A DNA stretch of 42,425 nucleotides from Hirschia sp. (GTDB lineage: Bacteria > Pseudomonadota > Alphaproteobacteria > Caulobacterales > Hyphomonadaceae): NCBI GenBank assembly GCA_002709235.1, contig PAQI01000025.1:1-42425 (forward strand). Reading direction: 5' to 3'. Positions 29,934 through 38,658 of the stretch are shown here, piece by piece. The notes under the pieces were generated by a model. The model did not search any database. It was given only the letters and a program-made list of their open reading frames with translations, and was not told where the DNA came from. Position 1 is the stretch's first letter; every line of letters starts with the position of its first letter. Both the position numbers and the translations under genes were made by a program.

Positions 29934-31241
29934 TCACTCCGCCGCCACAGTACCGCCCTGCACATGCGGGCGACCAATACGATAACTTGTAATTCGCTCT
30001 TCGATTTCAGATCGAAAATGGCGAATGAGCCCCTGAATGGGCCACGCAGCCGCATCACCCAATGCACAAATCGTGTGACCTTCTATCTGCGTGGAGACAT
30101 CGAGCAGCATGTCAATTTCAGCTGATTCTGCTTCACCCTTGGCCATGCGAGTCAGAACCCGCCACATCCAGCCGGTCCCCTCACGACATGGCGTGCACTG
30201 ACCACAGCTTTCGTGTTTGTAGAAATAGGCAATGCGAGCGATGGCCTGGATCACGTCAGTCGATTTGTCCATGACAATGACAGCAGCAGTACCCAGACCA
30301 GATCGTACTTCGCGCAGCGCATCAAAATCCATCAGAACATCATCGCAGATATCCTTGGGGAGCATGGGCACAGAAGACCCGCCGGGAATCACCGCCTTCA
30401 GGTTTTCCCAACCGCCCCGAACACCACCGCAATGCGTTTCTAGCAAGGTCTTCAGAGGAATCGACATTTCCTCCTCGACATTACATGGGCGATTTACGTG
30501 GCCTGATATGCAGAAGACTTTGGTGCCTGCATTATTTTCACGCCCAAATTTCTTGAACCACCCGGAGCCGCGGCGCAGGATTGTTGGCGCGACAGCTATG
30601 GATTCCACATTGTTCACAGTTGTCGGACAACCATAAAGGCCGGCATTTGCCGGGAATGGAGGCTTCAGGCGTGGTTGGCCCTTTTTGCCTTCAAGGCTTT
30701 CAAGCAGCGCTGTTTCTTCGCCGCAAATATAGGCGCCGGCACCGTGATGGACGTAAACATCGAAATCCCAGCCGGATCCACAGGCATTCTTTCCGACCAG
30801 TCCCGCAGCATAAGCCTCATCAATGGCCTGCTGGAGACGCTCACGTTCGAATATGTATTCACCACGCAGATAGATATAGCAGGCATTCGCACGCATCGCG
30901 AAGGACGCGATCAGGCACCCTTCAATCAGCAAATGCGGGTCATGGCGCATGATGTCCCGGTCCTTACATGTTCCAGGCTCGGATTCATCCGCGTTTACGA
31001 CCAGATAATGAGGGCGGTCACGGACTTCCTTTGGCATGAAGGTCCACTTCAAACCAGTTGGAAACCCGGCACCGCCGCGTCCACGCAAGCCTGAATCCTT
31101 GATCTGATCACAGATCCATTCAGGACCAAACTGCATCAGCTCCTTGGTGGAGTTCCATGCACCACGTTTCTTCGCACCTTCAAGAGACCAGTCATGATGA
31201 CCGTAAAGGTTGGTAAAAATTCGATCCTTGTCGAGCAACAT
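29934..31241 (-). CDS. nuoF: NADH-quinone oxidoreductase subunit F
   Basis: This 435-residue subunit binds NADH, FMN and cluster N3. Motifs are [13 protein letters not shown] (nucleotide binding), the FMN region with [32 protein letters not shown], and the 4Fe-4S ligands [13 protein letters not shown] with a further Cys in [13 protein letters not shown]. The ATG at 31241 has a strong AAGGGG site and overlaps the previous small gene by one base; an upstream extension of the frame is not family-like. Confidence 0.97.
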   Translation of the reverse strand: MLLDKDRIFTNLYGHHDWSLEGAKKRGAWNSTKELMQFGPEWICDQIKDSGLRGRGGAGFPTGLKWTFMPKEVRDRPHYLVVNADESEPGTCKDRDIMRHDPHLLIEGCLIASFAMRANACYIYLRGEYIFERERLQQAIDEAYAAGLVGKNACGSGWDFDVYVHHGAGAYICGEETALLESLEGKKGQPRLKPPFPANAGLYGCPTTVNNVESIAVAPTILRRGSGWFKKFGRENNAGTKVFCISGHVNRPCNVEEEMSIPLKTLLETHCGGVRGGWENLKAVIPGGSSVPMLPKDICDDVLMDFDALREVRSGLGTAAVIVMDKSTDVIQAIARIAYFYKHESCGQCTPCREGTGWMWRVLTRMAKGEAESAEIDMLLDVSTQIEGHTICALGDAAAWPIQGLIRHFRSEIEERITSYRIGRPHVQGGTVAAE

Positions 31242-31450
31242 CAGTTTTGCCCCTTCCGTGCACGGACCAGTTGGATAACAGCAGGCAGGGAAAAGCCGAG
31301 CGATGCAACGACACCAATGACAATCCAGATAACCTTGTCCGTCTGAAACCACATGGCGACACCTCCGCCAATACAAACAATCTCAGCTATTGCCGCAAGC
31401 ACCAGTGCTTTCAGCAAAGAAGGAGAAAGACTGCCAGGAGAGCTACTCAT
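31241..31450 (-). CDS. Unrecognised small membrane protein between nuoE and nuoF
   Basis: I do not recognise this 69-residue protein. It has two hydrophobic segments ([20 protein letters not shown] and [20 protein letters not shown]) and a basic end (VRARKGQN). The ATG at 31450 is chosen because GAGGG lies five to six bases before it; an ATG four codons earlier, inside nuoE, is possible. Its stop shares a base with the nuoF ATG (TGATG), so it is probably translated in step with complex I. The function is unknown. Confidence 0.7.
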   Translation of the reverse strand: MSSSPGSLSPSLLKALVLAAIAEIVCIGGGVAMWFQTDKVIWIVIGVVASLGFSLPAVIQLVRARKGQN

Positions 31451-31451
31451 T

Positions 31452-32666
31452 TCAACCCTCATCTTTCTTCACGCCCGTTGTCCGTGATGAGAATTGAGTG
31501 TCACCGCCAGAGGCGAGCACTTTGGCCTGAGAAATCCACTGTTCACGGTCTATTCTGCCTCGGAACGAAAGATATCCATCGACCCATGCGACGTTGTCTC
31601 TGTTCCAGCGGGCAATCTGATCAAAATGAAAAATGCCAAGCTTGTTGAGAACGCCCTCTATCTTCGGACCGATACCCGAAACACGTTTCAGGTCATCTTT
31701 TTCGTTCTCGCGCGGCTCGGCCAATGCTTCGGGACGTCGCTCATCATTCAGTGTTGGCTTGGCAGCAGACGCTGACTTGGAGGCCCCTGCACCGCCCAAG
31801 CTTGCAGTGCTTTTTCTGGACCTGTCAAAGCTCTTGGTCTTGCCAAAGCCAGCTTTCGGCGCGCCTTCACCCACTGTTGAGTTTACGCTCTTCTCGCCGG
31901 CAGTCTCCACCTTCGCTTTGGAAGCTGCTCCGGATATTTCTTTGGAAGCCTCATTCGGCTGACCGGCATTATCCTTGGGCCGGGCTTTCTCAACGGGTTC
32001 ACTTGGCTCCGGCACCGGAGCATTGGGGATGGATGACAATGACTTTGCACGTGACCCATCATACAGCGTTTCATCCAACAAGGACGTCAGCCCACCAATA
32101 GGTGCTGAGGTAATCCGGTCCACCTGTGGTCCTGGCTCTACCTGTTTCCCTGCTTCGAGGTCATTCAGCACTTTGGTGAAGGATTCTTCGCTCAGGTCTT
32201 CATAGTAATAGTCGTTTATCTGAACCATCGGCGCGTTTACGCAGGCCCCCAGACATTCCACTTCTTCCCAGGACAACTTACCATTGGCGCTTACGGCACC
32301 AATCTTCCCGATTTTCCGTTCGCAAACCTTCTTCAGCGTTTCTGAACCGCGTAGCATGCACGGAGTTGTTCCACACAATTGCACATGCCACTCGCCGACA
32401 GGCTGAAGACGGAACATGGTGTAGAAAGTCGCGACCTCATAGACCCTTATATACGCCATTTCCAGTCGTTCGGCGACGGCGCGCATAGCTGGCTCGGATA
32501 ACCAGCCCGCATTGTCCTTCTGGGCAAGCCAAAGCAACGGAATTACCGCCGACCGCTTTTTGCCTTCGGGGTATTTTGAAAGCCAGAACCCAATCTTGGA
32601 TTCGGTTTCGCTTTTAAACGAGAAGCTAGTGCCGCCCGCTTCCAGATCAAATCGACGTACACTCAT
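31452..32666 (-). CDS. nuoE: NADH-quinone oxidoreductase subunit E with long C-terminal extension
   Basis: The first 200 or so residues are the thioredoxin-like 2Fe-2S subunit (cluster N1a) with the Cys ligands CGTTPC and CLGAC. The protein continues to 404 residues: a Ser/Ala/Lys/Pro-rich linker (about 210-330), then a compact domain with [20 protein letters not shown], which looks like a helix-hairpin-helix motif, and [19 protein letters not shown]. coli NuoE is about 166 residues. Such tails are known in alphaproteobacterial NuoE; their role is not clear to me. The ATG overlaps the nuoD stop (ATGA). Confidence 0.95.
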   Translation of the reverse strand: MSVRRFDLEAGGTSFSFKSETESKIGFWLSKYPEGKKRSAVIPLLWLAQKDNAGWLSEPAMRAVAERLEMAYIRVYEVATFYTMFRLQPVGEWHVQLCGTTPCMLRGSETLKKVCERKIGKIGAVSANGKLSWEEVECLGACVNAPMVQINDYYYEDLSEESFTKVLNDLEAGKQVEPGPQVDRITSAPIGGLTSLLDETLYDGSRAKSLSSIPNAPVPEPSEPVEKARPKDNAGQPNEASKEISGAASKAKVETAGEKSVNSTVGEGAPKAGFGKTKSFDRSRKSTASLGGAGASKSASAAKPTLNDERRPEALAEPRENEKDDLKRVSGIGPKIEGVLNKLGIFHFDQIARWNRDNVAWVDGYLSFRGRIDREQWISQAKVLASGGDTQFSSRTTGVKKDEG

Positions 32667-33862
32667 CGGTCGATCTCCCCGAACACAATATCAAGAGACC
32701 CAAGTACGGCAGATGCATCAGCCAGCTGGTGCCCTGAACACAGATAATCCATCGCTTGAAGATGCGCATATCCCGGTGCTCGAATTTTAGCGCGGTAAGG
32801 ACGATTGCTCCCATCCGACACCAGATACACACCGAATTCACCCTTTGGCGCTTCAACACAAGCATAGATTTCTCCAGCCGTGACATGAAAGCCTTCAGTG
32901 TAAAGTTTGAAGTGATGGATCAGCGCTTCCATGGATGACTTCATCTCTGCGCGGCGCGGCGGTACATATTTGGAATTCTCTGGAAGAACAGAACCTTGCG
33001 GCATTTTATCAATGCATTGCTTTATGATTTTGATGCTCTCGCGCATCTCTTCCATACGGCACACATATCGATCGTAGCAATCACCATGCAGACCGATAGG
33101 AATCTCGAAATCCAGCTCTGAATAGACTTCATAAGGCTCTGCGCGGCGCAAATCCCAGGCTAGCCCGGATCCACGCGCCATCACACCAGAGAAGCCCCAA
33201 TCCAGAACATCTTTCTTGGATACCTTGCCGATATCGACATTGCGCTGCTTGAAAATTCTGTTCTCGGTCAGAAGCCCCTCAACGTCATCGAGCATTTTCA
33301 GGAATGGATCACAGAAATTATAGATGTCTTCTATCAGCTCGGGCGGAAGATCCTGATGCACTCCACCTGGGCGAAAATAAGCGGCATGCATCCGTCCACC
33401 TGATGCACGCTCATAAAACACCATGAGCTTTTCACGCTCTTCGAATCCCCAGGTGATCGGCGTAAGCGCACCCACATCCATTGCCTGCGTCGTGACGTTC
33501 AGGATGTGCGACATCAATCGTCCGATTTCAGAATACAATACCCGAATGAATTGCGCACGTCTCGGCACTTCAATACCCGCGAGACGTTCAATCGCCAGAC
33601 ACCAAGCGTGCTCCTGGTTCATGGGAGCACAATAGTCCAGACGGTCGAAATACGGCATTGCCTGAAGATATGTCTTGTATTCGATCAGCTTCTCGGTGCC
33701 GCGATGGAGCAGCCCGATATGAGGATCAACCCGCTCGACAATCTCACCATCCAGTTCAAGCACCATGCGCAGCACACCATGCGCTGCCGGGTGTTGAGGA
33801 CCGAAATTGATCGTGAATTTGCGGTCGTTGTGATCGCCGTTCTGTGTCGCGCCATCTGCCAT
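32663..33862 (-). CDS. nuoD: NADH-quinone oxidoreductase subunit D
   Basis: This 49-kDa-type subunit (about 399 residues) lines the quinone site. It has the [18 protein letters not shown] loop with its key His, [16 protein letters not shown], the [17 protein letters not shown] block and the C-terminal DIVFGEIDR. It is a separate gene from nuoC, unlike the fused NuoCD of enterobacteria. The ATG at 33862 has GGAGAG eight to nine bases upstream and lies just after the nuoC stop. Confidence 0.97.
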   Translation of the reverse strand: MADGATQNGDHNDRKFTINFGPQHPAAHGVLRMVLELDGEIVERVDPHIGLLHRGTEKLIEYKTYLQAMPYFDRLDYCAPMNQEHAWCLAIERLAGIEVPRRAQFIRVLYSEIGRLMSHILNVTTQAMDVGALTPITWGFEEREKLMVFYERASGGRMHAAYFRPGGVHQDLPPELIEDIYNFCDPFLKMLDDVEGLLTENRIFKQRNVDIGKVSKKDVLDWGFSGVMARGSGLAWDLRRAEPYEVYSELDFEIPIGLHGDCYDRYVCRMEEMRESIKIIKQCIDKMPQGSVLPENSKYVPPRRAEMKSSMEALIHHFKLYTEGFHVTAGEIYACVEAPKGEFGVYLVSDGSNRPYRAKIRAPGYAHLQAMDYLCSGHQLADASAVLGSLDIVFGEIDR

Positions 33863-33866
33863 TTTA

Positions 33867-34502
33867 TCAGCTCTCCGCGTCCACGGCTTTTTCATCACCT
33901 GGAATTACAGCCTGCATGCCCTCCCAGGGAGAAAGGAAGTCGAAATTTCTATATTCCTGGACAAGCTTGACCGGTTGATAAACCACCCGCTTTTCCACTT
34001 CATCATATTTCACTTCAACATGACCGGTAAGCGGAAAGTCCTTGCGCAGCGGATGCCCCTCAAAGCCGTAATCAGTAAGTATGCGCCGCAAATCGGGATG
34101 GTTGGAAAACAGGATTCCATACATGTCAAAAGCTTCGCGCTCATTCCAGTTCGCAGCCGGAAAAAGATCTACGACACTCGGTACAGGCGTTTCTTCATCT
34201 GTTGTGACTTTGACCCGAACGCGCTGCACGAGGCGCATTGAAAGCAGATGATACACCACATCAAAGCGCTCTTTGCGCGCGGGATAATCCACACCACAAA
34301 TATCCAGGAGCGTCTCGAACTTGCACTGAGCATCATCACGCAGGAAACGTAGCAATTTACCAATCTGATCGCGTTTGGCGTGAATGATCAGCTCACCACG
34401 AACAACCTCACATCGCTCTATATAAGCGCTCGGTTCCTGACCGTCCTCAATATAAGCGGCCAGCTCCTTGAGATTGTCGATAGCTTCAGCAGAGAGTGTC
34501 AT
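33867..34502 (-). CDS. nuoC: NADH-quinone oxidoreductase subunit C
   Basis: This 211-residue peripheral-arm subunit (30-kDa type) has the family signature [20 protein letters not shown] followed by [19 protein letters not shown]. The N-terminal 80 residues are less conserved, as usual. The ATG overlaps the nuoB stop in an ATGA. Confidence 0.96.
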   Translation of the reverse strand: MTLSAEAIDNLKELAAYIEDGQEPSAYIERCEVVRGELIIHAKRDQIGKLLRFLRDDAQCKFETLLDICGVDYPARKERFDVVYHLLSMRLVQRVRVKVTTDEETPVPSVVDLFPAANWNEREAFDMYGILFSNHPDLRRILTDYGFEGHPLRKDFPLTGHVEVKYDEVEKRVVYQPVKLVQEYRNFDFLSPWEGMQAVIPGDEKAVDAES

Positions 34503-35056
34503 CGGTCAATCGTTCCCTCTCTGCGAATCTTTTTCTGAAGCTGTAGCAGCCCATACATGAGCGCTTCCGCCGTCGGAGGGCATCCGGGAACATAAACGTC
34601 TACGGGCACAATCCGATCACAGCCACGCACCACAGAATAGGAATAGTGGTAATATCCACCACCATTGGCACATGAGCCCATCGAAATGACATAGCGCGGC
34701 TCTGCCATCTGGTCATAAACCTTGCGCATGGCCGGGGCCATCTTGTTGGTCAGCGTTCCAGCCACAATCATCAGATCTGACTGACGCGGGGTACCGCGCG
34801 GGGCCATTCCGAAGCGCTCCATGTCATAGCGTGGATTCGCTGCTTGCATCATCTCGACCGCACAACATGCCAGACCAAAACTCATGAACATGAGCGAACC
34901 TGTCCTGGCCCATGCAATGGCATCGTCCAGTTTGGCAACGACGAAACCCTTGTCGGCGATCTCATCCGACAAGCTCGCAAACATGGGGTCGTCCCCGCGA
35001 ACGCGTGACGGCTCTGTCTTAATGGCAGGAGGAGTTGCGTTGTTCAAATCGCTCAT
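34499..35056 (-). CDS. nuoB: NADH-quinone oxidoreductase subunit B
   Basis: This 185-residue subunit holds the terminal cluster N2 that reduces quinone. The ligands are visible as tandem Cys in [25 protein letters not shown] and [14 protein letters not shown]. The start at 35056 shares one base with the nuoA stop (TAATG); the open extension upstream lies inside nuoA and is not used. Confidence 0.97.
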   Translation of the reverse strand: MSDLNNATPPAIKTEPSRVRGDDPMFASLSDEIADKGFVVAKLDDAIAWARTGSLMFMSFGLACCAVEMMQAANPRYDMERFGMAPRGTPRQSDLMIVAGTLTNKMAPAMRKVYDQMAEPRYVISMGSCANGGGYYHYSYSVVRGCDRIVPVDVYVPGCPPTAEALMYGLLQLQKKIRREGTIDR

Positions 35057-35430
35057 TATTCCCACTCCAATGCGCCGGAACTCCACTCGTATATGAAGCC
35101 GATCGTTAGCACACCCAGAAAGACCATCATGGACCAGAATGCAGCCACATTCCCGGCATCAACCTGAAAAATCCAGGGAAATAGAAACGCTACTTCCAAA
35201 TCGAAGATGATGAACAAAATGGCTACGAGGTAGAACCTCACGTCAAATTTCATGCGTGCATCGTCAAATGCATTGAAGCCGCATTCATATGCAGAAAGCT
35301 TCTCAGGGTCCGGGTTCGACGGCGCGAACACGAACGTCACCAAGAGAAAAGCCAAACAGATTGCCAGCGCAAGTACGAAAAAAATCACGACAGGCAGATA
35401 GTTGATGATCAACGATTGAATGTCTTGCAT
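35056..35430 (-). CDS. nuoA: NADH-quinone oxidoreductase subunit A
   Basis: This 124-residue membrane subunit has three helices with the conserved loop [16 protein letters not shown] between helices 1 and 2 (its Cys lies near the quinone channel) and [10 protein letters not shown] in helix 2. The ATG at 35430 gives the normal family length; the frame is open further upstream without family similarity. It is the first nuo gene. The 252 bases between it and the lipoprotein gene probably hold the operon promoter, but I see no clear -35/-10 pair there. Confidence 0.97.
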   Translation of the reverse strand: MQDIQSLIINYLPVVIFFVLALAICLAFLLVTFVFAPSNPDPEKLSAYECGFNAFDDARMKFDVRFYLVAILFIIFDLEVAFLFPWIFQVDAGNVAAFWSMMVFLGVLTIGFIYEWSSGALEWE

Positions 35431-35682
35431 TTCAGCGTTCCCAAGTTTGGGGGTTGGCGTAGGACGCTTTGACAACCTATGCAAGGGGCCAAAGGGTCGA
35501 CTATTCCGGTTTCTGGTGAAAAACCGCATTGAAAGCAGCGAGGTCCGCTCCCTGAACGGCAATTTGTCGCGACTTTACTGACACGAAATTCAACGTTCAG
35601 CCGATACGCCCAATACGAACCGATCGAAGACCCAGAGATGAATAGGGTACCCTGACTATATTCAGGCTTTGCAACCCGCGAA

Positions 35683-36387
35683 TCAGCCACCCAGGCAGGC
35701 TGAAGTCGCGATCTGCGAATACTCAGCATATTCCGCCAGATTTACCTGCTTTATGGCGGTCAATTCATCGTAACCAAGATGCCCGTCTGTTCCTGGCTCT
35801 CCCCAATCGATCCGAACGGAGACACCGAGACGCGGACTGAATGTTGAATAGTCCCTCTCAGCGTAGCTGTTCAATATCTTGACGACATCCAGATCGCCCA
35901 GCCGTGCGGTACTTGTCTCAGCCCAGCCCACCACTTCTATATCCATCATCTGACTTAAATCGCCCTGATAGGGAAGCTGCACAGCATCACCAGGCTGAAG
36001 CGGCCATAGCTCCACCAATTTGCGCCTTTGATAATCTGTCAAAGGCGGCAATCCACACTCCTGCCAATACAATCCGGAATATTCGATAAAGAAATCACCC
36101 GGCCCCTGAAGACCATCGTCGAGGATATTCGCGTAAATCGCATAGTCCTGCCCGGATGCGACGACCAGTTGATTGATCTCAGAATCCTCTTCTCCCTTGA
36201 AGACCGATGTCAGAGTCAACATCGTTCCCGGTTTGGGCGCGGTGTATTCTGCGTGTGCGGACAAAGTGTTCTCAACAGCTGTTTCTGCTGGGGGAACAGT
36301 GGTCGCAGAGCCAGGACCAATATCATCGCTTGTGGTGCAACTTGCCAGCAATGCACTGCCCACCACAATTGCCGCCAGAATACGCAT
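35683..36387 (-). CDS. Predicted lipoprotein of unknown function
   Basis: This 234-residue protein begins with a lipoprotein signal peptide: MRILAAIVVGSALLASC, with the lipobox LASC at residues 14-17. After an Ala/Thr/Pro-rich stretch, the mature part (about 55-234) is soluble and acidic, with several Cys including CGLPPLTDYQRR and a Cys near the C terminus. I do not recognise a named family. The ATG has a strong GGAGG site. It lies between cobT and nuoA on the same strand, with 117 bases before it that may hold its promoter. Confidence 0.8.
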   Translation of the reverse strand: MRILAAIVVGSALLASCTTSDDIGPGSATTVPPAETAVENTLSAHAEYTAPKPGTMLTLTSVFKGEEDSEINQLVVASGQDYAIYANILDDGLQGPGDFFIEYSGLYWQECGLPPLTDYQRRKLVELWPLQPGDAVQLPYQGDLSQMMDIEVVGWAETSTARLGDLDVVKILNSYAERDYSTFSPRLGVSVRIDWGEPGTDGHLGYDELTAIKQVNLAEYAEYSQIATSACLGG

Positions 36388-36504
36388 GCGAGACCTCCAA
36401 TAGAATAGTGAACAGGTATGGAACCCGATTAGTGACGCAGTTCAACCGATTTCTAGCCGATGGGGACCATATCGCCGATTACATTCTTTTCACGCGCATC
36501 GTGG

Positions 36505-37509
36505 TTAACACCGACGCCACCCTGTATCACCAACGGTCGCAATCCCCGCATGTGCGTCACATGCGGCTCTCAACAATGGAATACAAGCAGCTGCGCCAGC
36601 GCCCTCTGTAGTTCGAAGGCCCATATCAAGTAGTGGTTTCTGGCCTAACCGATCCAACAATGCCGGATGGGCAGGTTCGGTTGATAAATGTCCCGCTATG
36701 CAATGGTCTGCGGCCCCTGGCTCGATTGCATGGACGATGGCTGCAGCAACGGTTGTCGCGAACACATCCAGAATGACTGGAATTCCCTGGGTACGCGCGG
36801 CCACAATAGCGCCGACAAGCGCTGCAATTTCACGCCCCCCAAGCCGATGCAGGATATCCAGTGGGTCTGTCAGATGACCGCGATGCGTTTGCAATGCCTT
36901 AGCCACCGCATCAACTCTGCGATCCAATGCGTCAGGCGTGATCCAGTCTCCTGCCCTCACCCAATAGCTCGCATTTCCGCCATATAGGGCACAGGCTACT
37001 GCTGCTGCTGCTGTGGCTCCTCCCACGCCGGTCTCGCCAAGTGCCAGCAGGTCTGGTTTCTCGGCTACGGCTTCCATTCCAAAGGCAATGGTTGCAGCAC
37101 ATTCCTTTTGCGACATTGCCGGCTCTTCGGTGAGATCTTTCGTTGGCTGCTCAACAGCCATCTCAAAGACTCTCATTCCCGCACCGGCACTTGCAGCAAT
37201 GTGGTTGGTTGCAGCCTGGCCGGTCTTCAGCAATTCAACAATTCGGGGCGTCGCATCAGCGGGGTCAGGCGCGACACCATATTTCGCAACACCGTGAGAA
37301 GATGCAAACACCGCCACAAGCGGTTCTTCCACTTTTGGCGGATTTCTACCCTGCCATTTCGCCATCCAGATTGCGAGTTCATTGAACCGACCCAGCCCCT
37401 GGGGCGGGATCATCAATTCCTCACAGCGCTTGCGTGCGGTAGCTTCAGCCGCAAGATCACCTTGCGGCGCTCCTTTGATAAGCGCGCGAATATCATCGAA
37501 CGGCGACAT
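36505..37509 (-). CDS. cobT: Nicotinate-nucleotide-dimethylbenzimidazole phosphoribosyltransferase
   Basis: This enzyme activates the cobalamin lower ligand by forming alpha-ribazole phosphate. The N-terminal PPQGLGRFNELAIWMAKWQG motif, the FASSHGVAKYGV segment, LGETGVGGATAAAAVACAL and the catalytic-Glu region LRTTEGAGAAACIPLLRAA are all present. About 334 residues, normal for the family. The start is the ATG at 37509; a TTG six codons earlier is possible. The last residues (GDTGWRRC) are followed in the next frame by some 20 open codons, probably by chance. It stands alone, with no other cobalamin genes in the window. Confidence 0.93.
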   Translation of the reverse strand: MSPFDDIRALIKGAPQGDLAAEATARKRCEELMIPPQGLGRFNELAIWMAKWQGRNPPKVEEPLVAVFASSHGVAKYGVAPDPADATPRIVELLKTGQAATNHIAASAGAGMRVFEMAVEQPTKDLTEEPAMSQKECAATIAFGMEAVAEKPDLLALGETGVGGATAAAAVACALYGGNASYWVRAGDWITPDALDRRVDAVAKALQTHRGHLTDPLDILHRLGGREIAALVGAIVAARTQGIPVILDVFATTVAAAIVHAIEPGAADHCIAGHLSTEPAHPALLDRLGQKPLLDMGLRTTEGAGAAACIPLLRAACDAHAGIATVGDTGWRRC

Positions 37510-37529
37510 AGTGGAACCGATGTTCAAGA

Positions 37530-37557
37530 TTTACATTGTCAGCGAGAGTCCTATATG
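37530..37557 (+). promoter_or_regulatory. Candidate promoter for the DUF1289-protease operon
   Basis: In the gap between divergent cobT and the plus-strand genes there is TTTACA (37530-37535), a 16-base spacer and TATATG (37552-37557). This would start transcription about 55 bases before the DUF1289 ATG. It is a pattern match only, without further support. Confidence 0.35.
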
Positions 37558-37619
37558 ACCGTTTTTCAAGGGCTTAGCAACCTCCGCATCGCAACCCAGA
37601 TCCATTGGATACGCTAAAT

Positions 37620-37832
37620 ATGACCGACAACGGATCAAAAAACGCTTCACCTGCAATCAGCCCTTGCAATGGCGTCTGCACTATAGACTCCTCAACGGGG
37701 TGGTGCCTGGGATGTGGTCGCCTGTTGAACGAAATCGCGAGCTGGGCCACCATCAATCAGGATCAACGAAACCAAATATCAAACCAATTACCGGCACGAT
37801 TGAAGAATCTCGAGAAAATCGGCAAACGGTGA
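37620..37832 (+). CDS. DUF1289 family small Cys-rich protein
   Basis: This 70-residue protein has the DUF1289 pattern: SPCNGVCTIDSSTGWCLGCG followed by a Glu-Ile-x-x-Trp segment (NEIASW). The four Cys are spaced like a metal- or Fe-S-binding knuckle; what is bound is not known to me. The ATG at 37620 is preferred over a TTG five codons upstream. It starts a plus-strand group of three genes and ends 13 bases before the next one. Confidence 0.85.
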   Translation: MTDNGSKNASPAISPCNGVCTIDSSTGWCLGCGRLLNEIASWATINQDQRNQISNQLPARLKNLEKIGKR

Positions 37833-37845
37833 AGGTGATCACAGC

Positions 37846-38106
37846 ATGTCCCGAATTCTGATCAGTCTCGCTCTGATTTTGATAGCTCTATTGGTCGGTG
37901 CGATGCTGACGCAGGATGATTTTGTGCCTCGAATGTCTGACGGTGCCTCATTGCAATCCATTGCACTTCTCACCGGATACCTCATCCTCGTATCCGGCGG
38001 ACTGGTTGCCGGCTTTCGCACGCAGGGCTGGACCTTGCTCAGATATTTGGCAATCTGGCTTGCCATCGCCTGCCTTATCGCACTTTTCTACAGGATGACC
38101 CATTGA
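37846..38106 (+). CDS. Small three-helix membrane protein of unknown function
   Basis: This 86-residue protein has hydrophobic segments at about 4-22, 38-58 and 66-82, with a short polar loop (TQDDFVPRMSDGA) between the first two. I do not recognise a characterised family. The ATG has GAAGG upstream. Its stop overlaps the TTG start of the protease gene (TTGA), so both are likely made together and may act together. Confidence 0.75.
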   Translation: MSRILISLALILIALLVGAMLTQDDFVPRMSDGASLQSIALLTGYLILVSGGLVAGFRTQGWTLLRYLAIWLAIACLIALFYRMTH

Positions 38107-38657
38107 GCTCGAATTATATCACAGCTGGCATCATTTCTGTCGGTCTGGTCGTGGCTGCATTTGTAATACGCGACGGGTATATGCGGCCAGAGCATGATGC
38201 CAACATCGCCAACCAAAGTGTGGCTGTTGCTGACACCAAGCGTGTCCAGAATCCGGTCTCTGGGTTTGAAGTGGAATATCCAGGCCCATCCGCCGCATCG
38301 CTAAAAAAGCAGGCGGACGATTTCTACTGGGCTGAAGCGACGGTCAACGATCGTAGTCACATCAAATTCATGGTGGACACTGGTGCGTCGATTTGCGTTC
38401 TGACCGTCAAAGACGCTGACAAACTCGGTATCCAATGGCGCGACCTTCCCAAAGACGTCAAGATCACGACCGCAGGAGGCGTGATATTTGGATCAAGAGT
38501 GGTGCTGGATGAAATCAATATCAGTCAGGTGACGATCAAATCCGTGGATGCTGTCGTGCTGGAAGGTGATCTGGAACAATCCTTGTTAGGAATGTCTTTT
38601 CTTCAGAAGCTCCGAGAGTGGCGCACGACACCCCAAGCCATCATCATCTATCAGTAG
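38103..38657 (+). CDS. Membrane-anchored retropepsin-like aspartic protease (TIGR02281-like)
   Basis: This 184-residue protein has one N-terminal membrane helix (about 7-23), a linker, and a single retropepsin-like domain with catalytic Asp92 in FMVDTGAS, a later flap-like AGG region, and LLGMSFLQKL near the end, which matches the Ile/Leu-Gly motif of clan AA proteases. Like retroviral proteases it would need to dimerise. The start is a TTG at 38103 that overlaps the previous stop by four bases, with AGGA about seven bases upstream. The domain should face the periplasm if the usual topology holds. Confidence 0.85.
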   Translation: MSSNYITAGIISVGLVVAAFVIRDGYMRPEHDANIANQSVAVADTKRVQNPVSGFEVEYPGPSAASLKKQADDFYWAEATVNDRSHIKFMVDTGASICVLTVKDADKLGIQWRDLPKDVKITTAGGVIFGSRVVLDEINISQVTIKSVDAVVLEGDLEQSLLGMSFLQKLREWRTTPQAIIIYQ

Positions 38658-38658
38658 C

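Noticed and set aside
36440-36515. Possible frameshift at the end of cobT, where the next frame gives about 20 more codons
   Set aside because: CobT proteins normally end near this point, so the extra codons look like chance open frame rather than a lost C terminus.
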